From Lycocorax pyrrhopterus obiensis (taxonomy: Eukaryota; Chordata; Aves; Passeriformes; Paradisaeidae): a stretch of DNA of 64,000 nucleotides. The position numbers were made by a program, and so were the translations under genes. Of the stretch, positions 37,827 through 48,891 are shown piece by piece (the stretch's first letter is position 1; each line of letters begins with the position of its first letter). The notes under the pieces were generated by a model, which saw only the letters and a list, made by a program, of their open reading frames with translations, was not told the origin of the DNA and made no database searches. The stretch spans positions 61,329,475-61,393,474 of the forward strand of contig JACSVZ010000007.1 of the NCBI GenBank assembly GCA_014706295.1, given 5' to 3'.

Positions 37827-40800
37827 CTAAAATACACATAAACACAAATATTTAGAAGTGAACAAACTCCCCCCAATCCCTGCACACACACAGGTGCAAT
37901 GGAAGTTCCACTGGGTCCATTCACTGCTGTCCACAGGGTCAAACAGTGCGAGACTCTGAGTGGGTCCTGGCAGCTGCCCAGCTTCCAGTTAAAAGCATTT
38001 CAGAAACATGAAATTACTTAAAACAGTGGGAAATCATTAAAGGTAAGTCATCAGATCTTGGACTGCATCAAATCAACGTCATGCATGAACTTTAACAGAA
38101 GTGCTCAGGTTTTGAGCAGCTCAGGTTTCTTTCTGGTCCATCAGCCTCTGTGCCTAGAGGGACCTTCTATCCATTCCTACCAAAATTATATCCACCACTC
38201 TGTCAAATCTGCTTTGCTCAACCCATTCTGCTCTTGCTCATATTCCAATCCCCTACTCCTTTTTTTTTGTCTTATTTTACGTGAAGCACAAATTCTTCTG
38301 GGCATGATTCCTAACAATAGTGCACGAAAAATGAATTTAAAAAATGTAAGTTTCTTCTGAGGCTTTCCTGATTGAAAGAGAATTTTGAAGAAAGAGCTGG
38401 TTTGAGTGACTAGAAAGGAAATAAATATTCTGGAAAGAAGAAGCATTCAACAGTGAATTTCTTCCTACTGCTTTACTAAGTGGACACTAGGACTCCTAGA
38501 TTAGAAGCAAGTAATTTTTCCAGGAAATCTTGAATATTTTCATGGAAAATATTTCTGTACTGTAAGTTCCTGTGGAACTACTTAACTGAGAAAATAATTT
38601 TAACTACCATCCAGTTCTTTGCATGACAATAGAAGTCTTGTACTAATTTAGGCTCCTGAAAGCCTACACAAGCTAAAGTTAACACTGTCATACACATGAA
38701 ACAAGACTCCGTGCATGGCTTACCTTCAGATCATGGTATTGACCTTGAGCTAGGAGGAGATACTGATACAATATTCGGCAGGAAAGTCTGTAGCTTTCAT
38801 CAGGAATGTGAATTACAGCCACCATTGCAATCTGCAAACAGAAAAAATCCTATGTTTAGTAAATTATCACTCAGGCTGAGAGAGCTGGGGGTGTTCACCC
38901 TGGAGAAGAGAAGGCTCCAGGGAGAGTTCAGAGCCCCTTCCAGGGCCTAAAGGGGCTCCAGGAGAGCTGGAGAGGGACTTGGGACAAGGGATGGAGGGAC
39001 AGGACAAGGGGCAATGGCTTCCCACTGCCAGAGGGCAGGGGTAGATCTTGGGAAGGAACTGTTGCCTGTGAGGGTGGGGAGGCCCTGGCACAGGGTGCCC
39101 AGAGAAGCTGTGGCTGCCCCTGGATCCCTGGAAGTGTCCAAGGCCAGGCTGGACAGGGCTTGGAGCAACCTGGGCTAGTGGAAGGTGTCCCTGCCCGTGG
39201 CAGGGGTGAAATACGATGATCTTTAAGGTCCCTTCCAACCCAAACCATTCCATGATTCTCTGATTTGCTTTGGTACAGCTTCTGACCTGCTTAATTCCTT
39301 AGACTATCAGGAATTCAACAATGTTGACTTCAAGCACTGACCAAAAAAAAAAATACACCGGACAAGGTATAAACAGGATATGGCACAAAAGAGCACTTGG
39401 TGCTCCTTCAGCTTCCCACCCTGCTTCCCCATGGAGCCCTTCTGTGGCCAGTTTATAGCAGAGACCTGCTCTGGCTGGTCCCACCTCATGGAATTACACC
39501 CCAAACTGGAAAGACACGTGAGCAGTCTTCTCCACTTTCTCCCCCTTCCCTCACAAACACACAGACTGCAGTTTTTGGACTCCAAAAATCACTAAGAAGT
39601 GTCACTGATTGGCTTGTAATCTGAGCAGGCAAAAGACAAATTTCACTGGAAAGGATTCTGAACCCCCACAGGCTGACTTTAGATAATTCCTCTGGAAATA
39701 CAAGCACTCTAAGCTTGCATGCTGTGCCTAACAACCCCCACCCTGCCCAAATTACGTAATAGCCTCTAAAAAGCTGGGAAAAAAAGAAAGTGAAATTCAA
39801 TATTATTGTAGTTCCCAGAAGCTGTCAAAAGAGAAATGAAATATAGAAGCTGTTTTGCTTTAAAAAGAAATTTAAAGGCAAATTAGACTTGCACTTCAAA
39901 ATCCACACATGGCTAATTAAATACAGAGTTCAAATGTGTATATACCTACACATATGGATTTATAAGAACTGAATTCACTATTCCTTGGCAAAATGGTCTT
40001 TTTTTTTCTAAATCACAGTGCCTGAGAGCTAAGCTTCCTCCTTAGCCCTGCCAGTCTTCCAGTAATTTCTGTAACCCTTATATATGGTCATGCTAATTTT
40101 CTGGATCTAGAGAAAAATTATGGCACAAATTCAAATAGGGATGATCTTGCCACAAAACCAGTTAGGATGAAAATCAGACCAACCCCAGGAAAGAGACACT
40201 GGCACACCATCCACAGTGATGGACACACACCCACACAGACCCCTCAATAATTCAAAATGGTAATATCACACTGGCAAAGATCCATTTCCACACTCCATTT
40301 CTAATTTACAAGTTTGTTTCAACAAACCAGATGCAATTCTGACATTTGTCTGGCAAGGAGTTCAGGTGGAGTTACTCCTTGACTGGATTTACAGATTCTA
40401 AATGTGCTCCTTTCCTTCAAAACCAAAGGAAAAATACCTCCCCCATTCTCCTTCCACCCCCTTCTTCTATGTTAAGGCTCAAAAAAGAGGTGTTACAAAT
40501 TCATGTCCATGCTAATGTGAAATACATTCAAATATTAAATTTACAGTCTCTTTATGTTAAACTAGTCTGACATCTGAACATATAAAAATGTATTAAAACA
40601 TCTCAAGTGGGAACAGGAGGGAGGAGGGCAGTCCTATGGTCAGGTGACAAGAAGCCAAGGACAGGCATCATCTGGAAAGGGGACAGATTCCTTAGGCGCT
40701 GGTGTGATTACAATTTCCAGATGAATGCATGGAAAAGTGTTCAGTGGATTTAGGCAATTTGCTTCCGAGTTCAGTTGTGCTACTGTTCAAGGAGTTGGTG

Positions 40801-43800
40801 TAAGCAGATTATCAATCCAATGAACAGATGGGAGATAAAAGTGTGCCTCAAATTATTCAGAGATCATCAATTTAGAGTCAATAAAGGATATTGAACAGCA
40901 ATGTGGCAAGGTTGAAGCTGCTTTAACAGTAAGAGATTAGGAGGAGACCTTTTTTGGGGAGCTGAGTATCTCCTATCAGCCTCAAGCCAGACCTTCACCC
41001 CTTCCTGTAAGTGTGCTGGAGTTGGCTCCTGTGAGACACAACCATGACACAGACCTGGGGCAGAAAGGTAATTTCTATGTTTGTAACAGCCAAGTCAGCA
41101 ATCAGCTCCATATCTGTGCCAGACACTTACAAAAAAATCCTCCTGCCTTGCCAACAGAATCCATGAGTCTGTATCAGCGTAAGAGCTCCACCACAGGTCT
41201 GCGTGATCCCAGAAATCAGAGTAACAGGTTGCTAAACTGCCCCAACCCTCCTTCCTCTGACCACAGAGACCCTGGCAGGCAGGAGCTTTGGGAAAATCAC
41301 AAGCATCATTTAAATGCTTTAGTGAATGAGTAAAGAGTAAGCAATGTTTATCCACTGCCTGTTCAAAGATTGAGGTTTGGAAGTTAAAGCTTTGAACTGC
41401 TTTATTTTAGAAAATAAGAAAGTGAAGGACCAAATCTAGGGAACAGGGAAGTGAAGCTGCTTTATTCAAGCCTCTCTCCTGAAATGTTCAGACCTTAACC
41501 ACAGTGACCCTGAAATATACTCTAATATTACTTACAATATCATATATTTCTCTGTCTTCTTCATCTGCCAACGTCAGCAATGCTACCAAGGGATAGCGAG
41601 CTCTAGGCACAGGGCCAAAATCCACAACTTGAGCATCTTCTGGTAACTGACAATATTTCTCTGCCTTGTCATTTTTTTTAATGCTTTGTCTGTGTCAAGG
41701 AAAACAATCAGTGGCTGCAATTGCAGACAAATGTGATGTTTGCATGAAGAATATTTGTCATCGTGTTTGTTCATAAACGAGTTGTGCCAAAACCCGTGGC
41801 GCGTTCACCAGCCTCAACACTCCCCGTGCCAAAAAAATTAACATATTTTGTCAAAACAATTCAAAAAAAGGATACAAGTGCTGTTGTTTGTAGAGGTATT
41901 CATTGTAGAGAGCATCCTCTAATGCCTGAGGAGTCTTTATTCTGAAGCAGTAGACATGTTTCTGCAGTGCTTCATGGAGTTTCTGGACGTTGCAGCCCCA
42001 GTAGCAGGTAAGGACACAGTCCTCCAGACAGTCAGGTGTCAGTGTTACACCTCCTTGGAGAAAGAGGAGGAGGATTTCATTAACTTGCCACGTGCAGGAA
42101 TCCTGGAACTGCTAAGTGTAGCTGCTTAAAGAGCAACAAGCAGAAAATAACTTCAGTGTCAGATTTTTATCGTAGAACCATAAAATTGTAGAATGGTTTG
42201 GGTTGGAAGGGACCTTAAAGATCATCCAGTTCCACCCCCTGCCATGGGCAGGGACACCTTTCACTATCCCAGGCTGCTCCAACCTGGCCTTGGACACTTC
42301 CAGGGATCCAGGGGCAGCCACAGCTGCTCTGGGCACCCTGTGCCAGGGCCTCACCACCCTCCCAGCCAGGAATTCCTTCCCAATATTCCATCTATCCCTG
42401 CCCTCTGGCAGTGGGAAGCCATTGCCCCTTGTCCTGTCACTCCAGGCCCTTGTTAAAGTCTCTCTTCATCTTTCTTTTAGGCTCCCCTCAGGTACTGAAA
42501 GGCTGCAATAAGGCCACCCCTAAAATGATAAACATTATAAAATAACAACAATTATTTATCATTATAAACAAATCTTCTATCAATTTAGATTCAGTTTAGT
42601 GTTTATGGAAGTCAGTGGGGTGAGGAAGTGGGTGTGAGGAGATAAAACGGCTGATTAAGCTCACAAAAATACCACGTGCATTTTATGAAGGGTAAATTTT
42701 AACTTCTAGTAACACTTTACACACTCACTGGCAGATCCAAGAGCACAAGCTTTAGCCCAAAGTCCATTCCCTCCTGAGATAATGGTATTAATTGGATCAC
42801 TCATCTACAAAACTCTCTGTGGTCTCAAAGAAAAAGGCTCTTGATCATGCAGAGGGAGGAGCAAAAGGGGATCTATGCTTTCCATTCATTTTCCAAAAAC
42901 CCATCAACTTCTAAATACTTCCTGCACAAACAGGAGCAGGAGCGCTCAAAGCTCCTGAAAAATCTCAGTTACCTGAAGACTGAATTGTTGGATTTGCTGT
43001 GTTGTGGGAGGGTTATGTTGAGGGAGGGGGGAAATCTGCTGCAGCCCTTCCTCATGCATTGGGAAGCCCCACATCTGTGTGGGTGGAAGATGCTCAGTCT
43101 TGCTACTGCTCCCCAGTAATGCAGAAAGCCATGAATTCCACTTCCTGTGTGGGTGATTTCAGGGATGTAAGGGATGCCTTGAACTCTGATCCAAACAGAT
43201 ATTTAAATTCAGTTTCCATTGAAGCACAGATAGAAAAAGAGGGCGATGATTTATTTATCTATTTATTAAAAATAGTGCACTTCCAAACACTGCTGAAGAT
43301 CTGGGCTTAGATTTAAGTGGGTGGCACATACTCCATAATGAATTCTGTACAATTCTACAATTCCATGAAATTTATAGAAACGCCCACAGTGGTTGGTAAT
43401 TTGCAAATGTTTTAGTTACTTAAAGATCTGTAATAGCAGGAAGTGTTCCATTAATGAGAATTAAACTGTACCTACATATCCAAACATTTCACTTTTAAAA
43501 ACACCACGTTTATAAACTGTGTAAAAGCTTATTTCTGTTGGAATAGAAGTGTATTGCTGAGGAATTATGGTAAAGAAAAAGGATGAGAGCAAGAATGATG
43601 ATCTTTAAGGTCCCCTCCAACCCAAACCATCCTATGATTCTAGGCAGAAAATGGAAAGCACCAAGTTCAGGAACCCAAATTGACACAAAAATCACATCAG
43701 AAATCCACCGACTTGTTACTGAAGCTGCAGCAGGATTAGGGATCTCCAACCCAAAAGGATTCTTCACTTGTCTCATCCGCTTTTTCAATACTCTTGTGCT

Positions 43801-46800
43801 GGATTCTGCCTCTTCTGAGTTCCTCAGAATAACAGGAACTCCCAAACCAAACCTAGGAGACATGAAACAAGAAGAACAAGTGGGTTCAGTGTTAGTGTTG
43901 ACACATTTGATTTCTTTTGTCAGCTCTAAATAGCAAGCAGCACAACAAACAGAGGTACCTTGGCTTTCCACAATACCTGCTAGGATGCATGGATAACACA
44001 TCCTGCCAATCCTACTTCAGCTTTTTGTCAGAAGGCAGGAATCTTCTCAGTGATACAGGGAATCTTTACAGGAGGAATACTGGGTTTCCAGTTAGAGAAT
44101 AAAATTAATGAGAGCGGTCAGTGCCCTCTAGTGGTAAAGGGTTAGGCCAGACTTTCTTCCCATCTGAGTCCTGCAGAATTGAGTCCCATTCCAGCCTCCT
44201 CCCGTGAGCAGGGACACTTCGCACTTACACCGGCTTGCTCCAAGCCACATCCAACGTGGCCCGGGACTCTTCGAGGAATGGGGCAGCCACAGCTTCTCTG
44301 GGCAACCTGTGCCATGGCCTCAGCTCTGTCACAGCCAAGAATTTCTTCCTAAAACCCCACCTCGACCTGCTCACTGTCTGTTTAAAGCCATTCTTTTCAC
44401 GGAAACATTTGCTTTTGTTCAGTGGCATCATCGAAGGCTCTTGGCCATCCTTGATTTGTGCACACAGAGGGTCAAATCTCTCGGCTACAAGTGAAAACAC
44501 CCACAGTGACTTCCCTGAGGCTATAGGGGAACAGTTCAGTTCAACATCTCGCAAAGAAACCAGATGCAGCAGCTGTTTCCCTTCTTCAATATCCAAACCT
44601 CAACAGAGCCAATCTCTGCTGCCACGTATAAAGGTGCCTCCTGTTTTATACCAAAATCTGCCTGATTGTGAAGGAAAAACTCTTTCCTTGGAAACTTTCT
44701 TTGCTGGTTGAAAGCAACAGGATAATCCTCCTGAAAAGCAGCAAGATAAAAGAGCCTCTGGTACAGTTTTAGCAGCAGCCGAAGGCATGGAGGCCTTTCT
44801 GTTCCACAGTAAGGTGTGGTTTTCTGTAAATTTTACAGTAGTGTTCAGTGTAGGAAGGATAAATAAAGATACAGTTTTTGTTTTGTGATCTAACAGTCCA
44901 GATCATTAGCTGGTAGACAAGAACATTAATTTCTTCAGAGCAGTGCTAGCTTAGAAAAGGCAGGAATTTCCAAGGGTTTAGTTAATGAATTAATATTTCC
45001 ACAGAGCCAGACTTCCAACAGGTGCTGAGCCTTCAGCTCCTCCTAACAGGAGCACTCCCCTCCAGCTAAAAATACAATGCCCAGGTAATCAGGTGATCTA
45101 AATTCCACTTCATCCCTGTGCCCAGGGCACCTGTGGGGCTGGCTCTGGAAGCTGCCTGTGCATTAACCTACTTGGACTGTGAGCAGAGCCACAGGTATCC
45201 AGGGCTGAGAATAGGAACAGATACTCCTCCCATAACTGCAAGGCTTGACAAATGAGAATACGAGCATTCCTGAGCAGGTGGTGTTTTTCAAGCTGACTGA
45301 CACCATCACAAACACATCATTAAACAAATTAATGCCGAAAATTATGAGGGAGTCCAAATGCCACTGCAGCAATAGATCAGGTGTTCTGTGCTCCTGTGAC
45401 ACTATTTGCATTTACAATGCTCTGTGTGGCAAATGAAGGATTTGAGTTGTTTTCCTGAGCAAGTTCAGGAGCACTTGAGCTGTAACTGCAGCTGCAGGCA
45501 CACGGAAATCACTTGGAGGCTCCCGGTCATGGCCATGGTACAGGAGAAATCCAAGGGAGCAGCAAATACCTCGGAGCAGCTGCCCACACATTCACCTGCT
45601 TGTATGTGCTGAGCTTCTGGCTACGGCTCCTCCTTGATTAACAGGCCCTTAACACTCCAGTTTGAGGAAAAAAAATGCATACATCTCCATAAACTGCAAA
45701 AACACCTAGCGCAGGTGCAACTGGAATCTCTGATCCTGTAAAAGAAATGCCTCTGGACAGTCCTCTGCACACCCTGTACCCAAAAGACACCAGTGGACAG
45801 GTGCACACATGTAAGGATCTTGTAGCAGACATCTATTTCAGACCTTTTCGAGCAGGGGATTGCCAGCATTTATTACAAGTAGATAAATAATGATTAAATT
45901 GGCAAAAGGATTGGTGGTTAGGGATAGACATGATGAAGATTTATCTAAATCATGGCTCAGTACCATCCTTTTTTAAAAAATATTTTTATCACCAATACCA
46001 TTGACTTTGAAAGATTTTTTTTTTAAAGAACTGATGAAGTGCAGAGGTGTGGATAATAATTTAATACAATCGGTGCAGTGGGACACAGAAACTTATAAAA
46101 GGGAATTCTACTACTTCTGTCTCCAAGTAAATAATGAGGTGGAGCTCCATCCAGACACAAAAAACCCCAATTGCCTCCACTGACACCCAGCACTAGGGGA
46201 GGAACTGCAAGACAAGAACACAAACTCCTCACAGAGCACCTCTGAAAGATCAACAGCAACACAGGAACCGTGTGTGAGCCGGTGGTAGCCAACAAAGCAC
46301 CAGAAACAAGCAAAAGCCTGTGCACGAAAGGAGAAGCCAAGCAGGAGATTTAGATACTGCTGAGAAGAAACAGCTACAGCTCAAACACTTGCAATTCACA
46401 GGCTGGAAAACACACAGCACAGCATTTTGCAGATATTAAGGTGAAACCAATGAGAGAAGTTCAACAACTCGAGTTTTATTTCCACCAGAAGCCACACGAG
46501 TCTGCTGTAGCCACAATTCCTACATGAAAGATTTTGATTGCCAATCAATGCTCTGCACTTGGCAAGTACCAGTATTTACACTGACAGACACTCCTGAGAC
46601 GTATGAACATTCCAGGAGCTGTTTCTGGAAAAGGCAACAGTGGCATCTTTGCTGCTTCCTCTCAAACACAAGCAGAAGCTCTTTCACTCACCATCCCTCG
46701 AGACACTTCAGGAGACCAGTTCACATAGTCACAGAAACATTTAAGTTGGAAAAGACCCTGGCTGCACCCAGGGAGTTGTGCAGAGCCACAAGGTCCCCCC

Positions 46801-47296
46801 TGAGCCTCCTTTTCTCCAGGCTGAGCCCCTTTCCCAGATCCCTCAGTCGCTCCTGGTGCTCCAGATCCTTCCCCAGCTCCGTTCCCTTCCATCGACACAA
46901 ACATATAGCTCAGTACATAAAAACGCATTGTCTGCCAATATTATGAATGAGATTAGGAAAAACATTAAGACAACACTTCGGTATTACTAAAAGAGGAACG
47001 AGCTTAACAGAAATACGTATAATTCCTTTTTAACATTATTTTTATTGCTCGTTTAGAAGCCGAGGAGGACCCAACCGAGGGTCTGGGTTGGAAGGGACCG
47101 TTCCAAGCCCCTGCCATGGGCCTGGCCTTGCCCCCCGCCTCAGCAAAGCCCAGGCCCCCTCGGCCGAGCCCCACCGGCCCCAGAGCACTGACCAGCCGAG
47201 GACGAGCGCGCTGGTGACGAGGAAGCAGACGGACACCAGGGCGATGTAAAACAGCGGCGAATACTCGTACAGCGTAACCAGAAACACGGCTGCCAT
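37476..47296 (-). CDS. CGRRF1: CGRRF1, cell growth regulator with RING finger domain 1
   Basis: CGRRF1 is a membrane-anchored RING E3 ubiquitin ligase (ER/endomembrane, reported as growth-inhibitory). Six coding exons on the minus strand join in frame to 342 residues: 47296-47193, 43852-43713, 42053-41876, 41683-41536, 38831-38724, 37826-37476. The N-terminus MAAVFLVTLYEYSPLFYIAL matches vertebrate CGRRF1 and contains one membrane segment (about residues 13-34). The C-terminus holds a C3HC4 RING with ligands C274, C277, C289, H291, C295, C298, C305 and C308, in a C-x-H-x3-C-x2-C layout also seen in IAP-type RINGs. The protein is about ten residues longer at the C-terminus than the human one. 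Most junctions have GT-AG signals; the donors of exon 2 (GTCGGT) and exon 3 (GTATCC) are weak. It lies head-to-head with GMFB as in human. Confidence 0.96.
38724..38831 (-). CDS. CGRRF1: CGRRF1 coding exon 5
   Basis: It contains exactly 36 codons (IAMVAVIHIPDESYRL to GQYHDLK), flanked by TTTGCAG and GTAAGC; both boundaries are in phase 0. Confidence 0.95.
38862..39264 (+). mobile_element. CR1 LINE 3' end in CGRRF1 intron 4
   Basis: Plus-oriented and complete to the terminus (AACCATTCCATGATTCTCTG), about 400 bases. Confidence 0.93.
41536..41683 (-). CDS. CGRRF1: CGRRF1 coding exon 4
   Basis: It encodes IKKNDKAEKYCQLPEDAQ to DREIYDI and ends at a good GTAAGT donor. The start at 41683 (after CAAAG) aligns with human without a gap. 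A second acceptor (ACACAG, exon from 41689) has a better pyrimidine tract, is also in frame, and would add two residues. Confidence 0.88.
41876..42053 (-). CDS. CGRRF1: CGRRF1 coding exon 3
   Basis: It encodes GVTLTPDCLEDCVLTCYWGC to EYLYKQQH, with a conserved cysteine-rich stretch. The acceptor CTCCAAG|GA is preceded by a CT-rich tract. The donor GTATCC is weak but gives the family-consistent junction. Confidence 0.9.
42171..42515 (-). mobile_element. CR1 LINE 3' end in CGRRF1 intron 2
   Basis: Reverse-oriented: GGTTTGGGTTGGAAGGGACC to GGCTGCAATAAGGCCACCCC, with an internal deletion after CAGGCTGCTCC. Confidence 0.92.
43594..43643 (+). mobile_element. CR1 terminal fragment in CGRRF1 intron 2
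   Basis: Only the last 50 bases: GATGATCTTTAAGGTCCCCT to CCATCCTATGATTCTAG. Confidence 0.85.
43713..43852 (-). CDS. CGRRF1: CGRRF1 coding exon 2
   Basis: The acceptor reads TCTCCTAG|G; the exon completes the Trp codon, then encodes FGLGVPVILRNSEE through NPFGLEIPNPAAASVT, clearly matching the orthologue. The 3' boundary is set by reading frame and family alignment, because the donor GTCGGT is weak. Confidence 0.88.
44170..44400 (-). mobile_element. Diverged CR1 fragment in CGRRF1 intron 1
   Basis: Old reverse-oriented copy: GAGCAGGGACACTTCGC, CAAGCCACATCCAACGTGGC, GGGCAACCTGTGCCATGGCC. Confidence 0.8.
46728..46880 (-). mobile_element. CR1 fragment in CGRRF1 intron 1
   Basis: TTAAGTTGGAAAAGACCCTG and a body with CTGAGCCTCCTTTTCTCCAG. 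Confidence 0.75.
47082..47131 (-). mobile_element. Possible short CR1 remnant
   Basis: GGGTTGGAAGGGACCGTTCC followed by CCATGGGC; too short to be certain. Confidence 0.4.
47193..47296 (-). CDS. CGRRF1: CGRRF1 coding exon 1 (start, membrane anchor)
   Basis: It encodes residues 1-34 and two bases of Trp35. The hydrophobic stretch after LYEYSP is the membrane anchor. The donor is GTCAGT at 47192. The start codon context (CCCGATGG) is moderate, unlike the strong upstream ATGs in the minisatellite. Confidence 0.93.
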
Positions 47297-47312
47297 CGGG
47301 CCGACCGCTCCG

Positions 47313-47519
47313 CCCTCAGCCTGCGACTGAAGCCGCTGCCCTCAGCCTGGCAGAGACGGGGCGGAGCCATGGCGGCACCGACCGAAGCCGCGGCCCTCAG
47401 CCTGGCAGGGACGGGCGGAGCCATGGCGGCACCGACCGAAGCCGCTGCCCTCAGCCTGGCAGGGACGGGCGGAGCCATGGCGGCACCGACCGAAGCCGCG
47501 GCCTTCAGCCTGGCAGGGA
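47313..47519. repeat. 54-bp GC-rich minisatellite upstream of CGRRF1
   Basis: Three full units start at 47339 (55 bp), 47394 (54 bp) and 47448 (54 bp), flanked by a degenerate partial unit at 47313 and another at 47502. Each unit contains GGCGGAGCCATGGCGGCACC. The array starts 17 bases upstream of the CGRRF1 start codon and probably lies in its 5' UTR or core promoter. On the minus strand each unit gives an ATG in GCCGCCATGG context (47478, 47424, 47370), all in one frame. Confidence 0.9.
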
Positions 47520-47605
47520 TTGCTCGGGACCAGCGCGGCCCCAGGGTTCCAGAGTTGGCACAGACACATGGCACATCACAGATGAAATATTATGCAAATA
47601 ACAAC

Positions 47606-47611
47606 TTTATT
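47606..47611 (-). terminator. Possible poly(A) signal of the ITPRIPL1-like gene
   Basis: AATAAA on the minus strand about 775 bases after the stop codon of the ITPRIPL1-like frame. The stretch between (47620-48070) is very AT-rich and without open frames, as expected for a 3' UTR. The transcript would end just upstream of the CGRRF1 promoter. Confidence 0.3.
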
Positions 47612-47619
47612 GAAATACA

Positions 47620-48070
47620 TGATAAAAAACAAAGTATCATCATTTGTCTCCACATACTGAAATAATAGCAATAGTTTCTAGCAATTCCTAGGTTTATAGC
47701 TATTATATATTCTGTGACATCTATTACATGAAATATGCCATTTGCAACTCATAAGATACAGACTAAAATATACTCTTATGTATTATTGTTAAATTATACC
47801 GTATTACATATCATACATAAAACACATATCATATATTACATCTAATACACTGCTATATAACATATTTTTGTAATAGTAATAATACAAATGCATAATTCCT
47901 GACTAATACTTTTATATTCGCCTCCAGAAAAATTATATTATTGCATTTTTTGAGCTTGTACTTGTATTAGTTAATTATCATTACTAAAAATAACAGTTAG
48001 TATATTGTACAATAGTATTTTTCTAAAATAATGCGATTTAAATATAATAATAAATATACAATTGTTTCTA
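47620..48070. other. Very AT-rich block
   Basis: About 450 bases of TA-rich sequence with many TATAT/ATTA words stand between two GC-rich promoter or coding blocks. It may be the 3' UTR of the ITPRIPL1-like gene. Confidence 0.6.
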
Positions 48071-48385
48071 AACTTTTCCCCTATTGAAATCCATGCGCAT
48101 CCATCCGGCCCTCCTTCAAAGGCCTCCATCACTGGGCAGCTCGAAGGCTTCTGCAGGGAAAGGTGTTCATAGACACAGTTAATATAGATACAATTCAGAG
48201 ACACAGCGAAGAGCTGCAGGCTCTGGCAGGAGCCCTGAGCCTCTGCCACGGCGCAGCTCTGAGCTCGGCAGCAAGGGGAGCTCTGTGCGCTGGCTGCTCA
48301 CAAAGATGCGCGGCTCGCCCCGGCCAGCCCAAAGAGCATCTCCAGCAGGAAGCTTTTCTTCCCGCAGGCCACTGGCTGTGCTCCT

Positions 48386-48889
48386 CTAAAAGCCTGCCGA
48401 GCCCGCCTTCACCCTCCTGCTCCTCTTCCTATTCCTTCGAAAAAACCTGGCCATTGTCTTCCCAATCATTTTCATGGCCTTCCACATTTCCTTCACATCT
48501 TTGTACCGCTGCTTGAACAGAAGACTTCTCCGCTCGATTTCCATCTGGAGCCTCAAGGCCTCTTCTCGAGCTCTCCTGGCCGCTGCTCTCTGCCTCATGG
48601 CTGCTGCTCTCTGCCTCATGGCTGCTGCTCTCTGCCTCCTGGCTGCCATTCTGTGCCAAAACCAGAGACACAAAGGCAGGAGCAGCACTTCAGCAGCGGC
48701 CCAGAAGGGCCAGTGCTGCAAGGCAGCCTCGAGCAGGGCTCCCCAGCCAGGGTCAGGCGGCTCCAGGGTGGCCTGATCCAGCTCCTCCATGTGCTGCTGC
48801 CATGCTCGCTCGTCAAATCCATTCACCACGGGCTGTGGGAACTGGAAGAGGAGCAGCACCACCAGGGCAAGGACTGATTGGTCCGCCAT
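48386..48889 (-). CDS. ITPRIPL1-like short membrane protein (lacks Mab-21-like domain)
   Basis: An intact 167-residue frame starts MADQSVLALVVLLLFQFPQP. Residues 5-18 are a hydrophobic leader; a short acidic segment (DERAWQQHMEELDQ) follows; WGALLEAALQHWPFWAAAEV leads into a second membrane segment (about 60-78). This order matches the N-terminal region of avian ITPRIPL1-like proteins, a family expanded in birds. The family's large C-terminal Mab-21-like domain is absent: the protein instead has an Arg/Ala-rich stretch with three 7-residue repeats (RQRAAAM), a coiled-coil-like part and a very basic tail (RFFRRNRKRSRRVK). The ATG lies three bases after a splice acceptor (CTCCTGCAG|ACC ATGG). 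The product may be a truncated but expressed paralogue, or a decayed copy. The function is not known. Confidence 0.55.
   Translation of the reverse strand: MADQSVLALVVLLLFQFPQPVVNGFDERAWQQHMEELDQATLEPPDPGWGALLEAALQHWPFWAAAEVLLLPLCLWFWHRMAARRQRAAAMRQRAAAMRQRAAARRAREEALRLQMEIERRSLLFKQRYKDVKEMWKAMKMIGKTMARFFRRNRKRSRRVKAGSAGF
48580..48642. repeat. 21-bp tandem repeat, three units
   Basis: Three consecutive 21-base units (starts 48580, 48601, 48622) differ at few positions and encode the heptad RQRAAAM on the minus strand. The length keeps the frame, so copy number can vary without breaking the gene. Confidence 0.9.
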
Positions 48890-48891
48890 GG

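Larger units (their letters stand above)
47130..47560. promoter_or_regulatory. CGRRF1: CpG-rich CGRRF1 promoter region
   Basis: This block is GC- and CpG-rich between AT-rich neighbours and covers exon 1 and the minisatellite. Repeated CCATGGCGGC elements resemble YY1 sites. No TATA box is seen. Confidence 0.5.

Noticed and set aside
47369..47665. Plus-strand frame with MAAPTEAAALSLAGTGGA repeats
   Set aside because: It is a translation of the 54-bp minisatellite (unit divisible by three) opposite the CGRRF1 5' UTR; it is better explained as a repeat.
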